Counted from the stretch's first letter, positions 7,584 to 17,081 are shown. The stretch is 40,280 nucleotides of DNA from Nitrososphaerota archaeon (GCA_027315065.1 DAHUYT010000018.1:1-40280); one strand, 5' to 3'. A program made the numbers and translations. Notes: a model not told the origin generated them from the sequence alone.

Positions 7584-8303
7584 GTGAGCATATCAGAACC
7601 AAGACATATTGAAAGACATAAAAAAGAGGCTAGCTCGATAAGGGATTTCGTATTTGGTTTTGGGGATGGAATAAACACATCATTAGGATTGGTAGCTGGT
7701 GTTGGCGGAGCTGATCAAGCCTCAAGCATAATCATCTTAGCTGCAATAGTAGCAATGTTTACTGGTGCAAAAGCAATGGCAGTACAGAATTATCTTGCAG
7801 TTAGATCGCAAAGACAGATCTTACAATCCGAAATTGAACGAGAAAAATGGGAGATGGAAAATGTTCCAGGCGCTGAAAGAGAGGAGATAGAGAACATCTA
7901 CAAAGCAAAAGGGTTTACCGGAACTGAACTTGAAAGTATAGTCAACAAAATTACTTCTAATAAAAAAGTATGGTTAGATACAATGCTTACAGAAGAACTA
8001 AAATTAAATTTAGAAATAGTAGGAAGCCCATTGAAGAGTGCTTTCCGTATGTTTGGCGCATTTTTAGTCGGAGGTATTTTACCAATTATCCCATATTTCT
8101 TCTCAAGTGGATATGAACCACTGCTAATAGCTGTAGGTCTAAGTTTGTCTGCATCATTTGTCATTGGAGCAATCAAATCCAGGATGGCCGGTCTAAACAT
8201 AGTTTGGGGCGGATTAGAAATGGCTGGCCTTGGAACTGGAATAGCGTTAATAGGATATGGTATTGGTTCAGAATTAGGGCATATCGGAATAGTCAAGACC
8301 TAG
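7584..8303 (+). CDS. VIT1/CCC1-family iron/manganese transporter
   Basis: This is an integral membrane protein of about 239 residues. The first helix carries the family signature FVFGFGDGINTSLGLVAGVGG, and a second helix (IIILAAIVAMFTGAKAMA) follows. A charged cytoplasmic helical region comes next (EIEREKWEMENVPGAEREE), typical of the glutamate-rich metal-binding domain of VIT proteins. Three more hydrophobic segments form the C-terminal half. The family moves Fe2+ or Mn2+ out of the cytosol in exchange for protons. I chose GTG 7584 because a TATA-like box sits 25 nt upstream; TTG 7551 is the alternative. The 3' end overlaps larB by 11 bp tail to tail. Confidence 0.85.
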   Translation: MSISEPRHIERHKKEASSIRDFVFGFGDGINTSLGLVAGVGGADQASSIIILAAIVAMFTGAKAMAVQNYLAVRSQRQILQSEIEREKWEMENVPGAEREEIENIYKAKGFTGTELESIVNKITSNKKVWLDTMLTEELKLNLEIVGSPLKSAFRMFGAFLVGGILPIIPYFFSSGYEPLLIAVGLSLSASFVIGAIKSRMAGLNIVWGGLEMAGLGTGIALIGYGIGSELGHIGIVKT

Positions 8304-9075
8304 TTTTATTCATAGCGACCCTGTTTGCCACGTTTGCAGCAAAGGCTCCAGCACCTATGCCATTATCGATATTTACAACTGAAAGCCCTAGTGTACAACT
8401 CTGCAACATTGAAGCAAGTGCTGCAACGCCCTTCTCTCCATACCCATATCCCACAGACGACGGAACTCCAACTACTGGAACATCCACTAAGGATGAGACT
8501 ACAGATGCAAGTGCTCCTTCCATTCCCGCCACTACAATTATTACATCTGCTTCGTCATGGATGATTTTCTTAATTATTGGAAAAATCCTGTGTAATCCTG
8601 CTATTCCAACATCATAGCTGGTAATGCATGTACAACCCATTGCCTCACACATTAGTCTAGCTTCTTCTGCAACACCAATATCAGAAGTGCCAGCAGTCAA
8701 TATGCCCACTTTACCGCCTGAAGATGACAGTTTCTTAAAGAACAAAACTGACGTGGTATTTCTTCCGGTTTTGATCCTAAGTTTGTGCTTCCTAGAAAAA
8801 GGGGCAATCGTTTTGTAGTGAGATTTGTTAATCCTTGAGACCATAACACAGTCTGATCTAGACATTGCAGCCAGAATGATTTTTTTTAAATCTAGTAGTT
8901 GTTTTTTTTCAGCAAATATTACTTCTGGAACGCCTCTTCTGATTTTTCTTCCTACATCAAATTTAGCAAAATCCTCTATTTTTTCTATAGAATAAAGAGA
9001 AAGTAATTTTTTTGCCTTGACTGCATTAATCCTTCCCAACTCAAGTGATCTTAGTATTTCCACGAGCTCCAACAA
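8293..9075 (-). CDS. larB: Nickel-pincer cofactor biosynthesis protein LarB
   Basis: This 260-residue protein matches LarB in length and plan: a helical N-terminal region with LELGRINAVKAKKLL, then a PurE-like Rossmann domain (VGILTAGTSDIGVAEEA, VIIVVAGMEGALASVVSS, VVGVPSSVGYGYGEKGVAAL, NIDNGIGAGAFAANVANR). LarB carboxylates and hydrolyses nicotinic acid adenine dinucleotide, the first step to the nickel-pincer nucleotide used by lactate racemase-type enzymes. It lies 33 nt downstream of mdh on the same strand and probably shares its transcript; larC and larE are just beyond mdh on the other strand. The start is a TTG (9075 or 9072). No LarA is in the window. Confidence 0.9.
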   Translation of the reverse strand: MLELVEILRSLELGRINAVKAKKLLSLYSIEKIEDFAKFDVGRKIRRGVPEVIFAEKKQLLDLKKIILAAMSRSDCVMVSRINKSHYKTIAPFSRKHKLRIKTGRNTTSVLFFKKLSSSGGKVGILTAGTSDIGVAEEARLMCEAMGCTCITSYDVGIAGLHRIFPIIKKIIHDEADVIIVVAGMEGALASVVSSLVDVPVVGVPSSVGYGYGEKGVAALASMLQSCTLGLSVVNIDNGIGAGAFAANVANRVAMNKTRS

Positions 9076-9108
9076 TATCCATAACTGTTACAAGTTAAAA
9101 AAATTTAA

Positions 9109-10023
9109 TCAGAGTTCAAGACCAGAAATGGCTGTTTTGACACTTTCTACACCTTTTTTGAACCATTCTTTTTCATTGGAATCTAGATCTAATTCTATGA
9201 TTTTTTCCACGCCATTCTTTCCTAATACTACTGGCACACCAATTGAAACATCCGAATAGCCATATTCCCCGTCAAGATACGTAGCAACTGGTATAACTTG
9301 CCTTGTATCTCTTACTATGGCCTCGATAATGGCAGAGATTGCATTTCCCGGAGCATGAACTGTTGCCCCTTTGAGTTCAATCACTTTGGCTGCAACTTGT
9401 CTTGTACTTTGTACAATTTCATCAGTTTTTTGTTTTGACAATATAGAAGTTAGAGGAATGCCTGATACTGTGGAATATCTTGGGAGAGGTAACATATTTT
9501 CTCCATGCTCGCCTATTACCAAAGCACGAATGGAATTACGAGAGTAGCTTGTTGATTCGTGAATAAACTGGACAAACCTAGATAGATCAAGCATGTTACT
9601 CATGCCAAACACTCTATTTTTTTGAAACCCTGAAACTTTGTATGTAAGATATGCCATAGGATCTAATGGATTAGTCACAGGAATTATCATTGCATCTTTT
9701 GCGAATTTCTTTATGTTCTCTACTACTCCTTTTACAACTGACGCGTTAGTTTTCAATAGATCCATTCTTGTCATACCTGGTTTTCGTCCTGATCCAGCTA
9801 CAACCACTACAATGTCTGATCCTTTCATCTCAGAATAATCATTAGAACCTCTAATGTTTACATCGATTCCCTTTTCAGATAACATATGATTAATATCCAT
9901 TGCTTCTCCTTGTGGAAGCCCCTGTACAACATCTAGTAGAAGAATTTCGTCTGTTATTTTTCTTAGCGCAGTGAAAAGTGCTGCTGCCCCTCCCACTTTA
10001 CCTGAACCAATAATTGTAATCAT
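9109..10023 (-). CDS. mdh: Malate dehydrogenase (LDH/MDH family)
   Basis: This 304-residue NAD(P)-dependent 2-hydroxyacid dehydrogenase has a nucleotide-binding loop [14 protein letters not shown] at residues 3-16 and cofactor-specificity region [17 protein letters not shown]. The substrate loop [14 protein letters not shown] has the arginine-rich form typical of malate rather than lactate dehydrogenases. The catalytic His is in [12 protein letters not shown] and the [11 protein letters not shown] motif is present. It should interconvert malate and oxaloacetate in the citric acid cycle. A TATA-like AATTAAA (10048-10054, minus strand) lies 28 nt before the ATG, indicating a leaderless mRNA. 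Its location between larB and larC is unusual and may hint at the substrate of the nickel enzyme. Confidence 0.9.
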   Translation of the reverse strand: MITIIGSGKVGGAAALFTALRKITDEILLLDVVQGLPQGEAMDINHMLSEKGIDVNIRGSNDYSEMKGSDIVVVVAGSGRKPGMTRMDLLKTNASVVKGVVENIKKFAKDAMIIPVTNPLDPMAYLTYKVSGFQKNRVFGMSNMLDLSRFVQFIHESTSYSRNSIRALVIGEHGENMLPLPRYSTVSGIPLTSILSKQKTDEIVQSTRQVAAKVIELKGATVHAPGNAISAIIEAIVRDTRQVIPVATYLDGEYGYSDVSIGVPVVLGKNGVEKIIELDLDSNEKEWFKKGVESVKTAISGLEL

Positions 10024-10047
10024 GATCAGGCGTCAATTTAATTCACT

Positions 10048-10126
10048 AATTAAACTTCACTATTATTCCCGGTAAAATCAATGTTGTAATTATGACCTGT
10101 CCTTTGTGCAGAATTACAATTTATAT
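10048..10126. promoter_or_regulatory. Divergent promoters for mdh-larB and larC-larE
   Basis: AATTAAA at 10048-10054 is 28 nt from the mdh ATG (leftward). TTTATAT at 10120-10126 is 28 nt from ATG 10151 of larC (rightward). Both predict leaderless transcripts. Confidence 0.55.
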
Positions 10127-10150
10127 GCATTTGAATCTGCTTACAGAATC

Positions 10151-11383
10151 ATGGCTCTTGTAATTGATGCCCAAGTAGCAGGAATTTCTGGAGACATGTT
10201 ACTATCTGCTCTTGTAAACATAGGCGCCAATAAATCCAAAGTAATTGATGGTGTTTACATATCGGAAAGTTATCTTGCTGGTTCAAAGATTCAGAATATC
10301 AATTTCGAAAAGACAACAAAACATGGAACTGAAGCAACTAGATTAGTTTTAGACATAAAGGAAGGACATCATGAAAGAAGGGGGATTGAGATTCAAGACT
10401 GTATATTACAAATATTAGATAAAATAGAATTATCTGACAGAGCAAAAGGCTTTGCAAAAGATACCATCAAATCTTTAATCAGGGCGGAATCCAAGATCCA
10501 TGGAGAACCAATAGAATCAGTTCATCTTCATGAAGCATCAAGCATAGATACTGTTATCGATATCATTGGTTCTGCAATAGCTCTTGACGATTTAAAATTT
10601 TTTTCTGACGAGATCATTTCTACCCCGGTTGCTGTCGGGGGCGGAACACTGAGTTTCTCACATGGAATTACGTCAAATCCTGCAAGTGCGATCCTGGAAA
10701 TATTTCGTGGTTCTGGCATAATAATGACTGGAGGTGGCGCAAGAGAAGAGCTTACTACTCCCACCGGTGCAAGTTTACTAGTAAACCTTGTAAGCCAATG
10801 TACCGAGTTTTATCCCTCTATGAAGGTTAAATCAATTGGATATGGTGCAGGCAGTAAGGATTTCGAAAGATTTCCAAATGTCTTAAAAATTGTCAGAGGT
10901 GAGTTGACACATCAATTCGAACAAGATACAGTTCAAATTATTGAAACAAACATTGACGATGTTTCAGGAGAAGTGATAGGACAAATGATTGACAAATTAA
11001 TTACCAAAGGTGCAAAAGATGTTACAGTGGCACCAGCTATCACAAAAAAAAGCAGACCAACCAATCTTGTTTCTGTCATATGTGATCCATCAGATACAAA
11101 TGAGATGATCAATACCATTGCCTCTGAAACTGGCACGTTAGGAGTTAGAGTCAGGACATCAAATCGTCACATAATTCCAAGAATTATCATCTCAGTCCCG
11201 ATTACAATTTTGGGAAGAACCTTTACAGTGCAATGCAAGGTAATAAAAGATGGCAATATGACAAAACATTTCAAAGTAGAAGCCGATAATGTAAAGTTAG
11301 TTTCAGAGTCGCTAGACATTACCTTCAGAGATGCAAATGAATTGATTACTGCCGAAGTAAAAAAAAATCTTCACCTAAAATGA
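10151..11383 (+). CDS. larC: Nickel insertion protein LarC
   Basis: This protein of about 410 residues begins ALVIDAQVAGISGDMLLSAL, the LarC N-terminal signature. It continues with SVHLHEASSIDTVIDIIGSA, TPVAVGGGTLSFSHG and GGGAREELTTPTGASLL, then the C-terminal half with ETNIDDVSGEVIGQMIDKL and a late TFTVQCKVIKDGN. LarC inserts nickel into the pyridinium dithiocarboxylate nucleotide using CTP. In Lactiplantibacillus plantarum it is made from two frames by ribosomal frameshifting; here it is one uninterrupted frame. I chose ATG 10151 because of the TATA-like box 28 nt upstream; the frame is open to 10106. larE follows with a 4-bp ATGA overlap. Confidence 0.9.
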   Translation: MALVIDAQVAGISGDMLLSALVNIGANKSKVIDGVYISESYLAGSKIQNINFEKTTKHGTEATRLVLDIKEGHHERRGIEIQDCILQILDKIELSDRAKGFAKDTIKSLIRAESKIHGEPIESVHLHEASSIDTVIDIIGSAIALDDLKFFSDEIISTPVAVGGGTLSFSHGITSNPASAILEIFRGSGIIMTGGGAREELTTPTGASLLVNLVSQCTEFYPSMKVKSIGYGAGSKDFERFPNVLKIVRGELTHQFEQDTVQIIETNIDDVSGEVIGQMIDKLITKGAKDVTVAPAITKKSRPTNLVSVICDPSDTNEMINTIASETGTLGVRVRTSNRHIIPRIIISVPITILGRTFTVQCKVIKDGNMTKHFKVEADNVKLVSESLDITFRDANELITAEVKKNLHLK

Positions 11384-12180
11384 GCAAATTAGAACAGTTA
11401 ATCAAATGGTTTGATGGAAAAAATAAGACTTTGGTAGCACTGTCTGGCGGCGTGGATAGTGCACTTGTAGCCTATGCCTCATACAGATCACTTGGAGATC
11501 TCTCGGTAGCCGTTACTGCAGATTACAAAACTCTCTCACAGGAAGAATTAGAATCAGCAAAGAAGATTTGCTCAGAGATAGGAATAAGGCATATCGTAAT
11601 AGAATACAATGAGCTTGACAACCCAGATTTTGTTAAAAATGATAAGGATAGGTGTTTTCATTGCAGAACACAATTAGCAGCATATTTGACAAAAATAGCC
11701 AAGTATGAGGGAGCTGGCGTAATAGTTGATGGCACCAACCTTGATGACCTCGGAGAATATCGCCCTGGGATACACGCATTACGAGAAAATGGGGTTCAAA
11801 GTCCACTGGTGGAAATAGGATTTACAAAAATGGAGATAAGAAATTTTTCAAGAGAAGCTGGGCTTTCAGTTTATGACAAGCCATCAAATTCATGTCTTGC
11901 ATCTCGCATTCCTTGGGGTCACAAAGTTACTGCAGAGAAATTATCAAGGATTGAAAAAAGTGAAAACGCGGTAAAACAACTTTTTGGGGCAAGACAGGTA
12001 AGAGTACGCGATTTAGGTAAAGAAGCGAAAATAGAGGTGGGTCAAAATGAGCTTCATCTGTTTTTGGATTTACAAAAGGTTTCAATATTAAATGAGCGTC
12101 TCAAAGAGATTGGATTTGAATCCATATCGATAGACAGAGAAGGATACAGACCCGGTAAACTCAATGTGATAGTAGATTGA
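11380..12180 (+). CDS. larE: ATP-dependent sacrificial sulfur transferase LarE
   Basis: This 266-residue protein is a PP-loop ATP pyrophosphatase with ALSGGVDSALVAYAS at residues 20-34. Family landmarks include RCFHCRTQL (91-99), VDGTNLDDLGEYRPG (116-130) and DKPSNSCLASRIPWG (166-180). LarE adenylates a carboxylate of the LarB product and donates sulfur. In the L. plantarum enzyme the sulfur comes from its own cysteine, and others use a [4Fe-4S] cluster. C172 sits in the conserved loop after KPS, with C92 and C95 as additional conserved cysteines. It is translationally coupled to larC (ATGA) and to the cysteine desulfurase downstream (TTGA overlap), suggesting that sulfur is resupplied locally. 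Confidence 0.92.
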   Translation: MSKLEQLIKWFDGKNKTLVALSGGVDSALVAYASYRSLGDLSVAVTADYKTLSQEELESAKKICSEIGIRHIVIEYNELDNPDFVKNDKDRCFHCRTQLAAYLTKIAKYEGAGVIVDGTNLDDLGEYRPGIHALRENGVQSPLVEIGFTKMEIRNFSREAGLSVYDKPSNSCLASRIPWGHKVTAEKLSRIEKSENAVKQLFGARQVRVRDLGKEAKIEVGQNELHLFLDLQKVSILNERLKEIGFESISIDREGYRPGKLNVIVD

Positions 12181-13334
12181 TCTATCTAGACAATGCGGCA
12201 TCTACGCCTGTTCATCAAAAAGTAATAGATGAGATGATCCCCTACTTTAAAGAACAATACGGAAATCCATCTTCCATACATAAATTTGGCAGGACTGCAA
12301 ATGTGGCCATCCAAAATGCTAGAAAGAGAATAGCTGATTTAATCAATGCTGACAGCAAAGAAATTCTTTTGACATCAGGAGGAACTGAATCAAACAACAC
12401 CGCGATTTATGGCATAGTTTTTCAGAATAAAGGCAGACACATCATAACGTCTTCTATTGAACATGATGCAATACTTGAACCCTGTAAACGTCTTGAAAGA
12501 GAAGGATATAGAGTATCACATATTCCAGTGGATAGACATGGTCTTGTAAACGTAGATGATGTTAGAAAAGAAATCTCTCAAGATACATGCCTTATTACAA
12601 TAATGTTTGCAAATAACGAAGTTGGAACTATTCAACCAATAAAAGAAATTGCAAGCATAGCACATGACAACAACATAGTTTTCCACACAGATGCTGTCCA
12701 AGCAGTTGGCAAAGTTCCAATCGATGTCAAAGAACTAGGGATTGATTTGCTTTCCATCTCTTCACATAAGATAAATGGTCCTAAGGGAGTAGGTGCGCTA
12801 TACATTAGAAAAGGAATCACAATATCGCCTCTCATACTAGGAGGAGGGCAAGAGAATGGATTAAGATCAGGAACTGAAAATGTTGCAAGCATAGCAGGTT
12901 TTGGCATGGCCTGTAAGCTAGCAAGGGATAACATGAGTCAAAACATTTCTTATTTCAAGAATCTTACTTCTCGACTTGTTACAGGTGTTCTATCTGAAAT
13001 ACCAGAGACTAATCTTAATGGGCATCCTGAAAAGAGAATTCCCAATAATGCTCACTTTACATTTCTTGGGGTAAACGGTGAGGATCTAATCATTAAACTT
13101 GATGAAAACAAAATTGCTGCTTCTACTGGCTCAGCATGCTCTGTACGAGTACAGAAGGCATCACATGTACTTAGGGCAATGGGTTTTTCACATGAACAAA
13201 TAACTGGTTCCCTACGTTTGACTGTTGGAATTACCAATACCGATGAAGAGATAGATGAGGCTGTTAGAGTGTTGAAGGAAGTAATACAAGAGCTTCGTGC
13301 TGTTTCGCCCTACAAGAATAAATACAATTTCTAG
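12177..13334 (+). CDS. iscS: Cysteine desulfurase (NifS/IscS type)
   Basis: This class V PLP aminotransferase has 385 residues. It opens IYLDNAASTPVHQKVIDEM; TSGGTESNN binds the PLP phosphate; the Schiff-base lysine is in SSHKINGPKGVGALY. The catalytic cysteine is in AASTGSACSVRVQKASHVL. It releases sulfur from cysteine as a persulfide for Fe-S clusters or other thio-cofactors. The start is a TTG overlapping the larE stop (TTGA), so the two are probably translated together. No IscU scaffold is next to it. A dedicated role in LarE repair or cluster loading is inferred from context; it could equally be the general desulfurase of the cell. Confidence 0.92.
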   Translation: MIYLDNAASTPVHQKVIDEMIPYFKEQYGNPSSIHKFGRTANVAIQNARKRIADLINADSKEILLTSGGTESNNTAIYGIVFQNKGRHIITSSIEHDAILEPCKRLEREGYRVSHIPVDRHGLVNVDDVRKEISQDTCLITIMFANNEVGTIQPIKEIASIAHDNNIVFHTDAVQAVGKVPIDVKELGIDLLSISSHKINGPKGVGALYIRKGITISPLILGGGQENGLRSGTENVASIAGFGMACKLARDNMSQNISYFKNLTSRLVTGVLSEIPETNLNGHPEKRIPNNAHFTFLGVNGEDLIIKLDENKIAASTGSACSVRVQKASHVLRAMGFSHEQITGSLRLTVGITNTDEEIDEAVRVLKEVIQELRAVSPYKNKYNF

Positions 13335-13336
13335 AT

Positions 13337-16300
13337 CTATCTGGGCAAGACCTGGAATTGGTATCCATTTTTCTCAGTTAGGGGAACTAGGGAATCCATT
13401 CCATTCCACACATAAATTTCAACAGAATACTTTCCCGGAGTGGTAGGTGTCCATTGAATTTTTTCAGTTACTTCGTTTGAGGGATTTATCATGTCATTAA
13501 CCCATTTCAAATACACGACTTCACCTTGATCGTTTTTTACTTGAACAATGTATGAGATTTTCTGACCATTTTGATAATTTCCGTTTGAAATAATATCTTT
13601 GAAAGTTATTGTCTGGTCTACCTTAGGACTTTGTAACAGAGGAAGTCCATTCATGTCATTAATTTGTGTAGCTTGGCTAATATTTGGCATATATGCTTCT
13701 TGTGGAACACTGGGTGGATATGTTTGAGGTGACGGTTGAGATGTCGGAGTAGATGATGAGGGTGGTTGTGAGGAAGAAGCAACTATTGAACCTATTATAA
13801 CTGATCTTCCCGATGCATCCATGTTGTCATGATACCAAGCTTGTACTGTTCCTCCAACAGGCGATATCAAAGCAGTTCCATCTGCATTACATATCCAAGA
13901 TGGCATCTTGAACATTCCTTTGAATATTCCTGAACCTGGCGCAGTCTCGGTAAGTGTAAAGCCTGTGGCGGCAAGTCCTCCATGAAATACTCCATTTATG
14001 GTACATTGATGAAATCTAAAGCCCTTTATCCATACCTCAAGGAGTATATTTCCACTAGCGTCTCCTACCGTATCCACTGCGGAAGAATTTGGATCGCTTA
14101 CAGTTGTAAACGATTGAATGGTATTGCCATTAGATACAAGATCTGGATCGTACAATGTTATTGTGACTGGCGATCCAATTTTATAATTTGCCGAATCAAG
14201 TGTTACTATACCTGTATGTGTTGGAAGATTGTTTTTTGAGGTAACAGTAGTTTGTTGACCAGCAGATAAACCTGAAATAGAAAAGTTGATTCCATTTTCA
14301 CCTACCATTTGACCATTTACAAGAAATACTATATTACTGCCAAATGTATGTAGACTTTTTATAAGATTCGGATCAAATTGATTTAGTTGATTTACTACTA
14401 CATATGAAATTGTACCACTAAAAACACCCGAGCCTGCAGCTGTTTCTTGAAGTTCAGCACGATATACAGCATTGTTCACTGCTTGACCATCCTGCATACC
14501 AAAAGAAAATAGATCGAAAACGATTGGTTGCACATCAGTTTCATGTGAAATGCTACCACCTGAACTACCAAAATTTATTTCTAGATACACTGGAGACGAT
14601 GAAGACTGAGATTCGATCGATGCTACTGCAGAATCGCTTATCTGAACAAGACCATCTCCAGAAGAAATGGCACCGGGAGCTAGGATTTGAATCGATGAAT
14701 TACTAGATGCATTACCAAAATGAAGAGTCATGCTAGTATCTGAGAAGGAATTAATTCCTAGCTGTTGTTGAAACGATCTTAAATCATAATTAACCCAGTT
14801 TGTTCCACCAGAATTAGGTTGGCTGATGTTTATGAATAAATTTTTCAGAGTGGAAGTGGTGATTCCAAGGTTCAAGGTAATCTCATAAAAATTAGTAGGT
14901 GGGGTCGATCTAGTGTCTACCATTAATCTGGCAGAGTTTGCGTCAGGAATACTAGAAGAAACAGAGATCGGGTTTAAAAGACTGTTTGGGTTTGGATAAA
15001 AATTTACACCCGATGCGCCATTTAGTGTTACTGGGCTTCCAATCTTCAGTGTTGGAATCACAGCTGAACTTCTATAGTCGTCTAAATTCTCAACAATTCC
15101 CGAGTTTAGAACCTGATTACTATCAGACAATGTAATGGTTTGCTTTTGTCCAGGCCCAAACTGACCTTGACCAGAACCAAGGGTAAGGCCGGCAGTTGAG
15201 GTGATGCCAGAAACGATAGACACCGATTGTTGATCATATTCTATACTACCTGATTGTCCTCTAGGAGCATTTTTCAAAATGCCAATTGTGGAAATGCTAC
15301 CATAATCACTTTCAAAAACTCCAGTATTTGGGCCAGTTTCTACAAATGTTACCAATTGGTTGTAAGTTACTCCGTTTGCAGTTATTGATGAACTGGTTTC
15401 AAGGTTATTTGTCTTCAGGTTAACAACGCTACCTAGATTCATTCCTACATTTCCATTGTCCAGAAAACCCAAGCTGTTAAGATAAGGTACGAGGTTTACA
15501 AGCCCGGAGATATTACTTCCACCAGATTCTGAAAATGCCTGATAGAAAGTCGCTTCTGGATTGCTGACATTAAATGTCCATGAATCTATTGCAGTAGGAT
15601 CCTCATCCAATTGAATATCATTTATTGTTGCAAAAACTTCAGAGCCTGCAGAATATGCGTTTCTATCAAGTGTTATCGAAATATTTGGTATTTCAGAGTA
15701 CGTGAGATCAACACTTTGGGTTCCCGTAGCATCATCATATTCTACACTAACGCTATTATCAAATGAAAAAAGTTGAATGACTGGCCATATATTTGGATTA
15801 ATCCCAATTTGACCCGTCTTTACATTTGGATTTGTATTCAAAGAAGGAGGGTTTCTAACCACATTATTTTGATTAATGGACTGCGGTTGCGGAATACCAC
15901 TACACGAGTTAAATGACGCAAGTCCTTTAGTAGTACCTGAAAGACCGCTAGAGTCTGGAATTGCAATACCATCAGTTTGCGAAAAGTCAGCTCCTAGCAC
16001 AGAGGAAGGAGTAGAACCCGCGCAGAAAACACCAAAGTCTAGATTTTGGCCTGGCATGCCGCCCAATGCTATTTGATCTGCCTGTTTAGCTGCGCCGACG
16101 TTAGCAAAAAATGCATACCAATAGCCATCTGATCCTTGAACCATACTAAGCTGTCTTCCATTTACATTGACATTAGGTTCTCCTTGAGCTTGATCTAATT
16201 GAACATTATTTCCTTTGACTATTACTTCAACTACCATTGCGCCAGCGAAATGATTTTGAAAAACGCTATTTTCTGCAGATACAAATAGATTTGGATGATC

Positions 16301-16390
16301 GGAATATCCTTTCACATTAGACGATAGCATAGATGGAAAGACAAGCATCATAGCTAATACAAGGGCCAATGTTTTGTACAGCAATATCAT
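13337..16390 (-). CDS. S-layer-like secreted protein
   Basis: This large exported protein of 1017 residues has a signal peptide (LALVLAMMLVFPSML). The mature start SDHPNLFVSAENSVFQNHFA, followed by GAMVVEVIVKG, resembles the beginning of the Nitrosopumilus S-layer protein family. The body is Ser/Thr/Asn-rich beta structure. It has repeated units containing ITLDRNAYSAGSEVFATIND or NYKIGSPVTITLYDPDL, each closing in ET-x-P/A-x-(S/T)-G-x-F (ETGPNTGVF at 351-359, ETAAGSGVF, ETAPGSGIF). A Pro/Ser/Gln linker precedes a final beta domain ending QFQVLPR. There is no C-terminal membrane helix or PEFG tail. It is likely a cell-envelope lattice or lattice-associated protein. It converges on the desulfurase gene with 2 bp between the stops. 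Confidence 0.75.
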   Translation of the reverse strand: MILLYKTLALVLAMMLVFPSMLSSNVKGYSDHPNLFVSAENSVFQNHFAGAMVVEVIVKGNNVQLDQAQGEPNVNVNGRQLSMVQGSDGYWYAFFANVGAAKQADQIALGGMPGQNLDFGVFCAGSTPSSVLGADFSQTDGIAIPDSSGLSGTTKGLASFNSCSGIPQPQSINQNNVVRNPPSLNTNPNVKTGQIGINPNIWPVIQLFSFDNSVSVEYDDATGTQSVDLTYSEIPNISITLDRNAYSAGSEVFATINDIQLDEDPTAIDSWTFNVSNPEATFYQAFSESGGSNISGLVNLVPYLNSLGFLDNGNVGMNLGSVVNLKTNNLETSSSITANGVTYNQLVTFVETGPNTGVFESDYGSISTIGILKNAPRGQSGSIEYDQQSVSIVSGITSTAGLTLGSGQGQFGPGQKQTITLSDSNQVLNSGIVENLDDYRSSAVIPTLKIGSPVTLNGASGVNFYPNPNSLLNPISVSSSIPDANSARLMVDTRSTPPTNFYEITLNLGITTSTLKNLFINISQPNSGGTNWVNYDLRSFQQQLGINSFSDTSMTLHFGNASSNSSIQILAPGAISSGDGLVQISDSAVASIESQSSSSPVYLEINFGSSGGSISHETDVQPIVFDLFSFGMQDGQAVNNAVYRAELQETAAGSGVFSGTISYVVVNQLNQFDPNLIKSLHTFGSNIVFLVNGQMVGENGINFSISGLSAGQQTTVTSKNNLPTHTGIVTLDSANYKIGSPVTITLYDPDLVSNGNTIQSFTTVSDPNSSAVDTVGDASGNILLEVWIKGFRFHQCTINGVFHGGLAATGFTLTETAPGSGIFKGMFKMPSWICNADGTALISPVGGTVQAWYHDNMDASGRSVIIGSIVASSSQPPSSSTPTSQPSPQTYPPSVPQEAYMPNISQATQINDMNGLPLLQSPKVDQTITFKDIISNGNYQNGQKISYIVQVKNDQGEVVYLKWVNDMINPSNEVTEKIQWTPTTPGKYSVEIYVWNGMDSLVPLTEKNGYQFQVLPR

Positions 16391-16568
16391 ACAGTGAAAT
16401 CATTCTTGGAATTAACCTTGTCGAATAATTCGTGCATATTATGTCACTGTCACATTGTCTGGTGATAACCTGCAGCGCAATAGAGAGTCTATTTCTAATA
16501 CCCCCATAAAAGAAATCATGAGATTAAGAAACAGCTAAGTTTTAACTAAGGCCTGCTGGAGCCCAGAT

Positions 16569-17081
16569 GTGGCAAAACCAAAGACTATCCTGATAATTAG
16601 TGGAATTCTTGTACTAAGTGGAATAGCGATTTCATTTTTCCAAACTGAATCAGAAATGGGCCGTTTGGCTAGCACACAACAAAGTCTAACAGCTGGTTCA
16701 TCAATGAACGTAAGCAAGAGTTTAGACCCGACAAAAAGTAAATACGGAGTTTATTCAATTCAGATAGCAGATTTTAAAGATGGTGATAGTCTAAGTATTA
16801 GTATTATTGATCCTAATGGAAATATTATCACTACAAAATCAATAATAAAAAGTCCATTTCAAGAAAATTTTACGATCTCTTCAACAGGTACCTATGAATT
16901 AAAGATACAGAATACAGCACAGACAGATGTGCAAGTGTTTGGAATCATTGGATATTATCCTCAAGGTGCAACCTTACTTGATGTGTTTAGCATCATAATT
17001 TTGATAGTGGGCCTGAGCGGTCTTGCCATAGGTATGATGTATCTAATAAAAAGACACGGTAATTACAACCAAGATAAATAG
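16569..17081 (+). CDS. Two-helix membrane protein with extracytoplasmic beta domain
   Basis: This protein of 170 residues has an N-terminal membrane helix (ILIISGILVLSGIAISFF) and an extracytoplasmic segment of about 95 residues rich in beta strands (YGVYSIQIADFKDGDSLSIS, GTYELKIQNTAQTDVQVFG). A second helix (VFSIIILIVGLSGLAIGMMY) ends in a short basic cytoplasmic tail. The middle looks like a small jelly-roll or pre-peptidase-like beta-sandwich. I recognise no named family. The start is GTG 16569. It is divergent from the S-layer-like gene, which may hint at an envelope role, but nothing more can be said. Confidence 0.7.
   Translation: MAKPKTILIISGILVLSGIAISFFQTESEMGRLASTQQSLTAGSSMNVSKSLDPTKSKYGVYSIQIADFKDGDSLSISIIDPNGNIITTKSIIKSPFQENFTISSTGTYELKIQNTAQTDVQVFGIIGYYPQGATLLDVFSIIILIVGLSGLAIGMMYLIKRHGNYNQDK

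Noticed and set aside
14524-14706. Plus-strand frames inside the S-layer-like gene
   Set aside because: They are antisense shadows of a long secreted-protein gene with clear domain repeats on the minus strand.
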